Origin: Sweltsa coloradensis
Lineage: Eukaryota > Arthropoda > Insecta > Plecoptera > Chloroperlidae
NCBI GenBank assembly: GCA_024449915.1
Contig: JAMZAV010000301.1
Location: forward strand, 620,001 to 684,000
DNA length: 64,000 nt
Direction: 5' to 3'
Shown one piece after another: positions 22,010 to 32,265 of the stretch. Made by a program: the position numbers and the translations under genes. The stretch's first letter is position 1; the number at the start of each line of letters is the position of its first letter. The notes under the pieces were generated by a model. That model searched no databases. It was not told the DNA's origin and worked only from the letters and a program-made list of their open reading frames with translations.

Positions 22010-23199
22010 GTGATCTCATTACTTTTTCAAGTTCCATTACAAAATTATTTGCTAAAATATAATATTTTTATCAAAGTTGATTTAAATTCTATGGTATTAG
22101 CAGTAACAATATAGGATGTAAAATATCTAGACCCGGATTCATGTACATCCTGGTTATAGGTGGTATAACCATGGTATAACGACGGTATAAGGACTGGACC
22201 CCAATTCTTGAGTTCGTGGGAGATGAGTTGAAAACGCAATTTGAAAACGAAGTCGTTTTCGTTTACGAAGGAATTGGTATTCTTGAACGGTATCGTGGAA
22301 AACGTCATGGGTTGTGAGTTGAAAGCATTGATATTAATTAAACCCCTATAGTAGGCTAGATTAGCAGTCTCCTATACCTCCGCACAGGCACGAGCGTAGC
22401 AAATTGAAGACTCAACCGGCCCATTTCAAGATGGCGATTTGGTGTTTTAATTTATGCTTTTTTAATGCAATAAAGTATTTTACTGGATTGTTTGATATGG
22501 TTTTAGCTTGTGCAGCATGGTATTAAACAAAAGAAACAATACGAAGTGATTGCATAAGGGAATTTAGTAATCATTTGGTGTTAAAGGCTAGTATGCTTAC
22601 CTGTCAACCTGGCGGCAATCTTGAGAACTATTTGGCCACAAATCGCTCCCATTTGATTAACATGTAAACTGTCATTTTAAGATGGCTTCTAATTGTACCG
22701 GAAGTGGACCACCGACTGCTGGTCTAGCCAATTATATAGGATGTCTATGGTTGAAAGAGTATCACGAAATCCAAACACTTTAAAAAGATTTGCGTATAGC
22801 AAAGAGCTCGAAAAAGTTCTATATTTATTCTAGATGGCAGTGCCTTCATAAACGCGGGCCAATCGAAAGACAAGTTGTATGAAATGATTTGATTGTTGCA
22901 ATTATGTAAACAAACAGTTGAGCAAGTTCATATCAGAACAATGTTGTGCTGGCATAGGGCTTGTCAAACATGTAATGTAAGTATGAATTTTACTAGTCCT
23001 ATAGCCAAATGGAACTTTAGACCTACACTTTTGCATTATAAATAATTTTCCACATCTGGGCCTAGGCCAGGGACGGTTTCTGATTTGTTTTATGAGAGTA
23101 TAATGACACCTTTTCTCGTTCCACACAAAGAAGAAAAATTTTAAATGTCCGCTATTTGTTTACGTATCGCACTTTCCCGCCTAACTCTGCTTATACCGT
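22010..23199. other. Mostly unique sequence with one CTAGATGGCAGTGC word
   Basis: No gene is supported. TTCTAGATGGCAGTGCC at 22831-22847 matches the word CTAGGTGGCAGTGC found at the edge of family B (8058) and in the duplicated element at 34842-35987. Confidence 0.4.
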
Positions 23200-23398
23200 C
23201 AACAAGTGTCAAGTAACTATGGTTACTTGTTGATTGTATGCCAAGTGTTTAAGGCTTATTTTAAAACCTTTATTTGGAAGCCTTCCAACAAACTTTTTCA
23301 ACTTTTTTTTTCAAAAGAGACTATATTTCTATAACCTTAATGTCCATGTAAAATATGAACATTGTAATCCCACCCGTCTGGTCTGAATCGCGGGCCGA
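23200..23398 (+). repeat. Family C element, truncated copy
   Basis: GGTTACTTGTTGATTG, AAGGCTTATTTTAAAACC, AACTTTTTCAAC, ATAACCTTAATGTCCATGT and GAACATTGTA.TCCCACCCGTCTGGTCTGAATCG follow the family-C order. It then stops, and the 3' half with the CTCATCCA end is missing. It is joined directly to another repeat beginning TTAGATGTTAGC. Confidence 0.75.
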
Positions 23399-23402
23399 CG
23401 TA

Positions 23403-23695
23403 TTAGATGTTAGCAGTAGCAGTAGTAGGCAGTAGCAGTAGCTAACATCCTTAAAGTGATTTTGAGCATGTTTCAAGCCATTTTTTCACCAAGAAGGAAT
23501 AATCGTACCCCAATAAAATTTGGCATGTGTTGTCAGGTACCTAAATCCCCTCGATTGTGATAGTTTTTCAAGTTCACATCACGTTACATGACGGCTGGGT
23601 AACACCTCGAAATCACCCCAACTCTGCTTGGTGTATAAGGTGCTTGAGTGTGTAGCGCACCGCGGCTTGGCTGCGGCGCCCTAACGGGCACCTAG
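23403..23695 (+). repeat. Family G repeat with AGTAGC microsatellite
   Basis: GATGTTAGC and GCTAACATC flank an AGCAGTAGCAGTAG run (23405-23452). The right half (CCCCAACTCTGCTTGGTGTATAAGG .. CGGCGCCCTAACGGGCACCTAGATT) is similar to 6185-6280. Non-coding. Confidence 0.5.
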
Positions 23696-24079
23696 ATTAT
23701 TTTATGTTGTTGTCACGGTTCACTAGATACCTAACAGCTGCTAGCTTAGCATAAGTATCTAGTGGACCCAAATTGTTGTTAGTTAAATCGCAGGCCATTG
23801 TTTCCTTCATAGTGACAGCACAAAAGAGAAGTGTGTGTTATTCCCAACCGAGTAGGATAGGGTTTATAATTGTCAAATTTAATACACAATAGATAAGCTC
23901 AGGTCTCTAAGAGCTAGGCTCTTAATATGGGTAGGTTTCTTTTACCCATACTATTATTATAAGTTTGAGATAGTTAATAATATGCTTGTGTTTATGTCAG
24001 GAGCCGGCTTGCACTGCGAATTAGATAATCATGTCAAAATATGAAATAGGAAGCCTTGACTTGCGCGCGTTGAAAGTTG

Positions 24080-24235
24080 ACCAAATTTTGCGATGAGTTG
24101 CGATATCACACGTAGCTGGTGCCTGATTGGTCCAAGAAAATCGCAACGCAACGCATCGCATCGCATCGCATCGCAACGCAATGTCATGAATCCACCCATA
24201 GAGAAATAATCCACCTTTGAATCACATATCTATAA
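24080..24235 (-). repeat. Family F fragment with GCATC/GCAAC pentamers
   Basis: AAAATCGCAACGCAACGCATCGCATCGCATCGCATCGCAACGCAATGTCATGAATCCACC is the reverse complement of the family-F word at 21490-21545, with an extra run of GCATC pentamers. Confidence 0.75.
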
Positions 24236-25104
24236 ATAATAACTGGTTCCAACAATTCGTAGGTGTTATTTTTTGTGTTTTATTATGTTCAAAAGAGCCT
24301 CGATAAATATTGTTGAATTGAGTTTTCCCAATACTCTTTGATCATCCCTCCAGACAAATTATATTATTTGTTAGTGCTTTTGAGTCCCCACAATTTGAAT
24401 ATAAAAAATACGAAAAAACATCTCTAATGCCCTAACTCTTGAGTTTGTATTTAGCAGGATTTGTCTAAAAATAGGCTTATATCGTTGATATAAGAGCTCC
24501 TATGCACACTACCTTTTAATTAAGCAGCAACTTTATCTCTGGCTTGGCATGCAGGGGAACTAAGTCATCCGTGTCTCCGACTGCAAACTAGCGTGACCCA
24601 GACACCGAGCCATTGTCACTACCTGACGAAACTTGAAAACAATTAGGAATAACGTTAATGTATTATTTCGTTCACCCCCAAGTTTAGCACACGGTTTGCT
24701 TTGGTTTTGAGTGTATCCATTGTAAAGTTATAGGTAGGGTAACTGTTGAATCTTTGCGGGGGTTGATTGATTTTAGACTACAAATATAACTATCGTAGAC
24801 GAAGTGCTATTTAATAATTTGAAAGTTATTTCATTATAATATGGTTAATTGGTTTAAAGACGCAACTCTAGTCTAGGAGATGTGGAGAGGACTGACCAGT
24901 GCTGGACAGATACAGCCAGAGACAAGAGATGGTGGAAAAGGTAAGTTTCTCTCTTAAAAAAACGACTCCATATGCTCCATTTTGTAATAGCGTATGCTTG
25001 AGAGATGGACTTTGTCTCTTTTCTCGCCATTATAGCTGCATAGGAATTCCCTTGGCCAATCTATCCCTGGATTCAGATGAATTAGTCGCGAAGTATTAAT
25101 TTAT

Positions 25105-25335
25105 GGGGAGACACTCTCTCAGGTGGAATTAGGTAATATTTTACACATTCCTGAAACTTAAAATTCCATCGGGGACTGGGCCCGGGTCTTCCGCTTGCCT
25201 ATTTTCAATCCATAAATTGTTTAGTTCCCGGTTCGGTGGTCTAGTGATGTAGGCGTGCATCCGGAAAGCAAAAGATCCGGCCTCTATCCTCAGTCAAGTT
25301 CTATTTTGAAATTTGTGGATTGTGAGTTTTATGTG
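25105..25335. repeat. Head-to-head pair of tRNA-like SINE-C copies
   Basis: The left half (25105-25215) is a minus-strand copy. Read from right to left it gives a tRNA-like end (GACCCGGGCCCAGTCCCCGAT), then the spacer, then TACCTAATTCCACCTGAGAGAGTGTCTCC. The right half (25228-25320) is a plus-strand copy starting TTCGGTGGTCTAGTGATG. The same arrangement exists at 58340-58575 and in reduced form at 44657-44825. Confidence 0.55.
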
Positions 25336-25387
25336 TGAGATTATTACAACTAACAATCATAACCGTGACTTTTCATCGACTAACAGG

Positions 25388-25657
25388 TCCACCAATGGAG
25401 GCATTCGAAATATTGTTATATAAAAACATCACGAATGTCTTCCCTAGTTGGCATTCGAACAAAGATCCCACCACTCGCTCGCCGTCGGTGGAACGGATAT
25501 TCGGTTGCCAAGGAAATGGGGAAGGCAAGTTGATCTCGATGAGTAGTAAAGTCCAAGAGGTGATTGATCCCCGCTTTCCCCAAACTGCTGGGGATATCAA
25601 AATTGCGTCCTTCAAGAAATACGAGGGACTGTTCGGTTTCTTTCCGTTCAAATGAAG
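25388..25657 (+). other. Possible terminal exon (weak)
   Basis: After an acceptor-like TTTTCATCGACTAACAG, a frame runs to TGA at 25653-25655. It is preceded in the same frame by open sequence from 25335. The stretch is richer in G and C than its flanks, and the translated peptide (ending ..KKYEGLFGFFPFK) is not low-complexity. No family is recognised. The other strand is also open over the same bases, which weakens the case. No donor partner upstream could be identified. Confidence 0.15.
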
Positions 25658-25659
25658 TC

Positions 25660-28235
25660 GTACGAAATTCCTGTTCCAAATTCCTGTTGAACTTGGCAAG
25701 GCGAACAATTAACAACCCACGCCCGAAGAAAGATGTTATTTGAGAGGTAATATCGCAAGGAATGGAGAAAGATAGCGAAACATAGTGAGCAGAGGTCAGT
25801 TGATAATACAAGACTGCATTTTTCTAACAAAAACTAGAAATATACTCATAATAAACCTTCGTAAGAATGTCATGTAGGAAGGGCATCAGTTTTACCCGTG
25901 CGACCCTCTCTCGTAATATAGGATATTATGACATTTGTGAAAGATGTATGTTGAACCTAATTTCAGCTTATCAATACGGTACGTTTAGCAGGACGTTCGA
26001 AATATTTATCACGGCGACTCATCAATCAAGCGACTTAAATATATTGCGGAAATTAAAACGTTTAAGCAAATTCCATTAACATATAAGCTGAATTAAACAC
26101 ATAGCGGCTTAAATTGGATTAGTATCTTTTCACGAAAAGTTGAAACAGTTTAATTGAATAACTTCGCAATCGACCTAAAGTAGCACCATTTCAGGCTAAA
26201 CCACACTGTCTAGCAACACGACTAAAATGTTTCAACCCTTAAGGCGATTCAATTAAAAGGAAACCACTTTAAGTCGTTTGATAAATGTTGTGTATGACGA
26301 GATGTATGATAACTCGTTAACACTTTTAGTCGGGTATGCGGTGGTGGCTATCGAACCAATGACCATCATGATAATTATTAAACTGTAGCATGGAAACATG
26401 TGCTGATTTGTCATTCCTAATCCTATGACTAAGGGTATAAAACAGCGAAGTTTTTCTATAAAAGAAAGAGGAACGTAAAAATAGCTTTGTAAAAATTTAG
26501 AATATTGATCATTTATTTTCCTAAATTTGGTATTTTGTATCACCTTTTTGTATCCATCGAAATGTGGGAAGTTTCTTCCATTTTTAAAATTATGCTTTAT
26601 GTCAGCATATCAATTCGATGTGAGTCACTAAAAACATTAGTATACAATGCTTAGTTAATTCTTAATATGTATCGGTTAACCTTATTCATAGTAAAATTAC
26701 CTTTTGTAGCGTTTCCAAGACTATATGTTGGCAGATTAAGCATCAAAAACATAAAACTCTAAATTACGTAAAAATGCATTGGCATATTTTTATGTCTGTT
26801 CGGCTTTGCGTACGACGAAAAAGAGATTTCAATGTTAAGGTAATTTTATGTTTGTAACCTTTTACGACAATCTGTACATAAAAAAGCTTCGCTCCCTATT
26901 TTTGTATGCCTACTTCTGGGCCCGTGCTTGTTTTAAAAAAGCAATGGAGATTGAGCCTATATTTAAAATCGTTGGGTACTAAAAGCAATGTCTAACAAGA
27001 CTATAAAAAACAAACAAACAAGTGAATTATGATGGGATAATGTATGTTTAAAATAAATAAATAAATCTTTTAAACTTGTGCCACGGATTAAACCCTTGAG
27101 GGTAAAATAATAATGATATTAGCAAACAAGCAAATAAAGCTGTTAAATCTGAACAATGGCTCATTGTTTTATGCGTTAACATTAATACATGAGTGCTGTT
27201 ACAAAACGAATTTTTAAAGAATATTTATTGAAGGATTATTTTGATGATAATCCATGTTTGCACGTAAAAACCCGGCTAAACAGTTAGGCCCTCGTAAATA
27301 TTAACAACTCCAATCTATCTCGTTCGCCGCACGCTATTCCAGAATCTCACGCAAAACTCCAATTATATTCCACCCGAAATAATAAACGATCTTATCGGAT
27401 TGAAAACGAATAAAACCCGTTGTAAATAATTCACCATTTAATGTGTTTTCTATTAAAACGGCAATTTTTCAGACCACTTATTACAACATTACAGCAACCA
27501 GTTACGTCCTTCGAAATACTGATAATGAACTGGATGTCAAAACAGTATTATCTTCGTCAATATCCAGCATATACACACATACGCCAGACACGCACGCGCT
27601 TTGGTGCGTTATCTACCTAATTATGCGTCCATTTTGTTTTAAGTAAAAATAACAAGTGTTTTATGTCATAGACAGACATGTTGACCCAGTTGTTTTATAA
27701 ACGTCGTCAATAATGAGAAAGCACCGATCAGAGCCGCTCTCGCCGCTAATAACTAGGTTCAAAGCAGAATTACAAAGTACGCGCTGTCAACTAATAATGC
27801 GTAATGGTGAGTTAGTGGGAATTAGTGTTGAAAATAACACGATTAATTACTTCATGGCGCTGTAGTTGGATATTAACGCGTCTAGAGCAGGACAGTATGA
27901 ATAGTTTAAGTTAGGGGATGAAAGTGCGCCCGGGCTTAAACTAAAACCCTGTGCCGTCAGAGTACTCGCTTGAGGGCATAAATTACGTGCGCACTCTACT
28001 TGGTTCGTACGTGATGATGCATTCACCTTTGAGACGAACAGCTTTGCAGGTTGGAGGTATAATAATAAGAGTGAATGCGTAGTTGAATGTGTGTAGCTAT
28101 TTAATCTAGGAACTTCTCTACTGCTCCATTACTTGCACTTTTAATTCTACAGAGCACGTATAGAACACAAGTTTAATTCAAAGTTATATAAAATTAAATT
28201 TGAAGTATAATTATAATATTCTATTCGTTACAATT
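25660..28235. other. No recognisable feature
   Basis: About 2.6 kb of AT-rich sequence. The only shared word is AGCTTCGCTCCCTA (26884), which also ends a family-D copy at 38156. Short open frames at 26253-26543 and 27443-27646 have no supporting signals. Confidence 0.45.
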
Positions 28236-28240
28236 TGTTA

Positions 28241-28576
28241 AGCGAGCGAAGCGAGCGTTTCCATTTGACTCTGCCAGAAAAATTAGTCACTGGTTTTGTT
28301 TTTTTTTGTTTGTTTTTTTGTTTGTTTGTATGTCTCGCCATAACGTTCGAACGGAGGCTCGGATCGAGTTGAAATTTTGACCATCCGCAAGCTTTGTTCT
28401 CGATTGAATGCCATTAGTTTTGTGGCAAAATCGTTCAAAAAGTTAAAAAGTTACATTAAAGTTAATCGAAAGTTTTTTTTTCTAACTAAACGGCGACAAA
28501 ATCTGAGGTGGCCAAATCATTTAGAATGTCCGTCCGGTCACGAATATGTTATTTTTATTCTGATCCGATAAGTAGT
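28241..28576 (-). repeat. Family B element, 3' part (interrupted)
   Basis: On the minus strand it matches 8400-8757 from TACTTATCGGATC to the CGCTCGCTTCGCTCGCT end. It stops abruptly at 28576 in AAGTAGT, the middle of the ACTACTTATCGG word of the intact copies, because another element is inserted here. The other half resumes at 29354. Confidence 0.88.
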
Positions 28577-29353
28577 TGGATGAGCGTAGCGAGCGTAGCG
28601 AGTGGAGCGAAGACTTCAATTTCACTGACCCCCCAAAATATTTAGCTCGGGTGTTTTTTTTTTTTTTTTTTTTCCGTCTGTTTGTTCGCTCGATTCCGGG
28701 CAAACGGCATATGCGATCTTGATGAAAATTGGAGGGGACCTTCGTTTTCTCTGAACTTAGAGGTGTATTGTTTTTGGGTACAATCGAAAAAATATTTCTC
28801 ATGAATCTCGTACTTTTACGATTTTTTTCGATTTTTAGTGCGATATTTTCGTGACATTTGGTCCGATTCTGACCAAACGGGTGGGGCTACAACGTTCATA
28901 TTTCACATGGACATTAAGGTTATGGTGATGTAGTACCTTTTGAAAGAAAAAGTTGAAAAAGTTAGCCAGAATTCATAGAAATAAAGGTTTTAATATAAGA
29001 TTTTCAATTTTTAGAGCGATATTTTCGTCCCATTCGGGCCGATTCTGACCAAACGGGTGGGGCTACAACGTTCAGATTTCACATAGACATTAAGGTTATT
29101 GGTGATGTAGTATCTTTTGAAGAAAAAGTTGAAAAAGTTAGCCAGAATCCACAGAAATAAAGGTTTTAATATGAGTTTATTGAGGTTTATAATACCAAAT
29201 TAACAAGTAACAATAAAAACTTGACTACAATCACCTACAATGCATTCAAAAAGCACTTGCAAAGGAAAAGTGTAAACAAACGCAAAAAACGCAAACAAAA
29301 AACTTACAAAAAAAACGCTCATCCATCAACGCGGCGGGACTTTAGCGTTTTCC
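28577..29353 (-). repeat. Family C element inserted in family B, with TAGT target duplication
   Basis: The boundaries are read by comparison with intact family B at 8 kb. The element runs from TGGATGAGCG (28577) to GCGTTTTCC (29353) on the plus strand. On its own strand it starts GGAAAACGCTAAAGTCCCGC and ends CGCTCATCCA. TAGT stands on both sides (28573-28576 and 29354-29357), whereas the empty site has it once. A segment of about 170 bp (GCGATATTTTCGT.. to ..AATAAAGGTTTTAATAT) is duplicated inside the element (about 28835-29005 and 29010-29175). Confidence 0.85.
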
Positions 29354-29490
29354 TAGTGTAAATGGAAATTACATTATAACAAAAGTAACGTTGCCATGGC
29401 AACGAAAAGACGCGCGAAGTTTCTAATGCACTGCCACCTAGAAGTAATCAAAATACTTTCGAGGAAGAGTGTATTATTTGTCACCAAAGA
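29354..29490 (-). repeat. Family B element, 5' part (interrupted)
   Basis: It continues the interrupted family B: AATGGAAATTACATTATAAC, GCCATGGCAAC, GCACTGCCACCTAGAAGTAATCAAAATACTTTCGAGGAAGAGTGTATTATTTGT. This is the reverse complement of the 7998-8110 region of copy 1. Confidence 0.85.
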
Positions 29491-29494
29491 GTTT

Positions 29495-31355
29495 AAATAG
29501 TTTTCCCAAGGAGTCAAGGTCCTCTAGATGGCGGTGGATTTTATCCACAAAGTAAAGGTTTACACACGGGTTTACCCAAATACCTTGGCAATAATAAATA
29601 ATATTGGAAACATGGCCCTGTGGACAGCGAACGTCGCAAATTTTAAAATTTTAAAAAATGTGCAATGTGGGTCTAGCTATAGCACGTGCACGCTTATCAA
29701 CGCGTCCAACTGAGCGTTTCCTAGTAGTACACACTTATTGGATTGTATATTATTGTATAAATGTAAGTCGTTGTATTAATTTACTTTATGTTACAATGTT
29801 ATGTTTTCATTATTTGTTATTAGGTTGCGTGAATTGGACTGAGCCCTTTTCAAACAACACATCTCATTGAAAAAAAAGGAAATAAATCAATTTCCATTTA
29901 ATTAATTACACCCCGGAGTGTTTCCCGATTAATGAAATCGAGCCATATAACGCATAACAATAACACATACATGGAACAAATAAATATCGGGTATCAATTA
30001 TGTGGACTGTTAAAAGTTTTATATCATAAAACATATTAAAATGTAGTAATTAATGTGTGCAATAACTATTGGAATCTGAGTGTATAAGGGCGTGCGGTAT
30101 TCCTATCGCTAACAATTGTGCGAAAGTTCTTCGAATGAATACAAAATATAAATAAATAAAATAAGAAATAAACCTTTTACGTCTAATGTCTGCATGTCTA
30201 GAATCTTGTCAAACACCAGACAACAAACAAACATTAGATGTTCAATGTTCTAGATATGGCTATTTATAAAAATAATTAATTGGTTATACGTTCTCAATTC
30301 TCATTGAACTAGAATTATGTATCAAAATGTGATATAAATGTGCAATCAAAGATTGCATATTAACACATAAGAACTTCCTTACATAAAATTATTTTGAAAA
30401 TTGTGTAATTTAAAAAATGGGAATTTGTTTAGCCAATTCTTAGGCAAATCTATCAAAATACAAAACATTACAAGATTTAAATAGCCGAATAGGATAAACA
30501 GTTCAGAAATAAGTAAATAAATAAGTTTCGTGTGGCGTGTCTTTTAACCTTATCATTTCCTTGCTCATATTACGACAAATAAACGAAGAACAGGAATATT
30601 TTTCTTGCTTCGGGTTACTCAAAGGCTAACAGCCTTAATAGTTTGTCAAGCAGTTTATATTCCCATTTCTTTACTAAAGGCCAAGTCTTCTATGGTTCTT
30701 TGAAATCTGAAAACTTAATTCGCGTTTTCTGCGAGACTCCCCGAGAACACACGAGATGATTGCAGCACCTTCAGACGAGTGGATGATCCCGAGAGCAAAA
30801 TACTCGACGCAAGTCGAAAAATTAAGTGCTTTCGATTGTTGAGCTGTGTTGAGTCTCATTGCTCGTGTTTTGTTTCGTACACTCGACACCAGTGTTGATA
30901 GCGCTAGTGTTGACGAACACTAGATTGTTCTACGACTCAGTTACAAGACAGAGACAAAGCCCAGCTCGCAACCTTTATGTGGTTTGACCCGTGAGTACAC
31001 GAGTAGTTTACTCTCCGAAACTGGAGGCGAGCTTTGACCATCTCCCCCCTCCCCCCCCCCTCCCAACTTCCTAAACAAGCAACGTGGGTGTCCGGTTTTT
31101 TCGTTCTCCTTCCCCCCCCCCCCCTAGTCCATCGTCTCGGTTAGGGCAAACGTATAAATATGAGCACGGTAGAAAATCGCACTCGTTTCCATTGGATAGA
31201 CAATGAAGGCCGAGAAGATGATTATGAGAAAACAGGCAGCACATTAGCACATTACGTATATTAATGGTGTTTCACCTATATTAATAGGCCTATCTATGAC
31301 TGAGCATGTAGAAGTTGTGACAACCGGGTTCGGTTCGTGTACTAAACTGCTTCGG
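29495..31355. other. Mostly unique sequence with poly-C tracts
   Basis: No gene is supported. C-rich runs are at 31044-31064 and 31110-31124. ACACCCCGGAGTGTTTCCCG at 29910-29929 resembles the 3' end of SINE-C. GAAACTGGAGGCGAGCT at 31017-31033 recurs at 49388 as GAAACTAGAGGCGAGCT. Confidence 0.4.
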
Positions 31356-31359
31356 GTTC

Positions 31360-31545
31360 TCGAGTCGGGTCGGGTCGGGTCGGGTGGGTCGGGTCGGGTC
31401 GGGTTGGGTTGGGTTGGGTTGGGTTGGGGTGGGTTGGGTTGGGTTGGGTGGGTTGGGTTGGGTTGGGTTGGGTTGGGTTGGGTTGGGTTGGGTTGGGTTG
31501 GGTTGGGTTGGGTTGGGTTGGGTTAGGTTGGGTCGGGTAGGGTGA
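31360..31545 (+). repeat. GGGTC/GGGTT pentamer array
   Basis: The array starts as GGGTC units and turns into about 25 GGGTT units, with a few GGGTG variants. The G-runs every five bases on one strand could form G-quadruplexes. It is the expanded version of the short GTCGGGTCGGG start of family H at 20578. The open frame 31296-31526 (Gly-Trp-Val-Gly-Leu repeats) is only this array translated. Confidence 0.92.
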
Positions 31546-31693
31546 ACATGGTTATTATAATACTGAACGTAAAATGGATAATGAATTTTACTTGTGAATA
31601 ATTCTCCCAGTTCATTTTAGCTTCTCTGTATTTTTATTAAACGGCATTTTGTAAACATGCCATTAAAAATTGTCTGGACCGGCACCTCCACCA
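31546..31693 (+). repeat. Family H element, body and terminus
   Basis: TTATTATAATACTGAACGT, AATTTTACTTGTGAATAATT, GGCATTTTGTAAAC and GTCTGGACCGGCACCTCCACCA match the family-H copy at 20650-20808. The terminal 15 bases at 31679-31693 are identical. Confidence 0.75.
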
Positions 31694-31813
31694 TCTCTTA
31701 ATTATATATTTCTTTGTTCCCCGAAAATAGGGTAACTTATTTTGACTATCGGAATGAGTTATTCCAAATAACCGAGCCGACACGCATTTCCACAATTAAT
31801 GTATAATAATGAA

Positions 31814-32265
31814 CTAGGCCTCTTCGCTAACGCTTTTTCCAGTCGCGTTGATGGATGAGCTTTTATGGTTGATTATCGTTGCCCTAAAAGTACGATTTCT
31901 ATGAGAAATATTTTTTCGATTGCTCTTAAATCATAAAAAACTAAGTACAGTGATTTTACAAACGTTCCCATAAAGTTTTATCAAGATCAGAGCAGCCGTT
32001 TGACTGGTCGCGGGCCAAATATTACGTAATAAACGCATTAAAAATAGAACAAAATCGTAAAAGTACGATATTTACGAAATATATTTCTTCGATTTTACCC
32101 AAAAACGTGGCAGATCAAAGTTCATAGATTTCGAATGTCCCCTCCAATTTTTTCAAGATCGCATATTCCGTTTGCCCGGTAGAGAGCGAACAAAAAAATG
32201 AGGGAAAAAAACACCCGACCTATTTTTCTCTAGGTAAGTGAAATTGAAGTCGCTTCGTTCATCCA
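31814..32265 (+). repeat. Family C element, shortened copy
   Basis: It starts CTAGGCCTCTTCGCTAACGC, CAGTCGCGTTGATGGATGAGC and ends GTCGCTTCGTTCATCCA. The GGTACTACATC..GTAGCCCCACCCGT part of the body is missing. The AAAAGTACGAT..AGAAATATTT segment is present twice. Confidence 0.8.

Noticed and set aside
25373..25830. Overlapping minus-strand frames up to 131 codons
   Set aside because: Three overlapping frames on one strand plus one on the other over the same bases; at most one could be real, and the plus-strand frame has the better splice context.
31296..31526. Gly/Trp/Val/Leu repeat protein
   Set aside because: Translation of the GGGTC/GGGTT array.
31360..31545. Interstitial telomeric repeat
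   Set aside because: The unit is GGGTT/GGGTC, not TTAGGG or TTAGG, and it belongs to family H, which has a short version at 20578.
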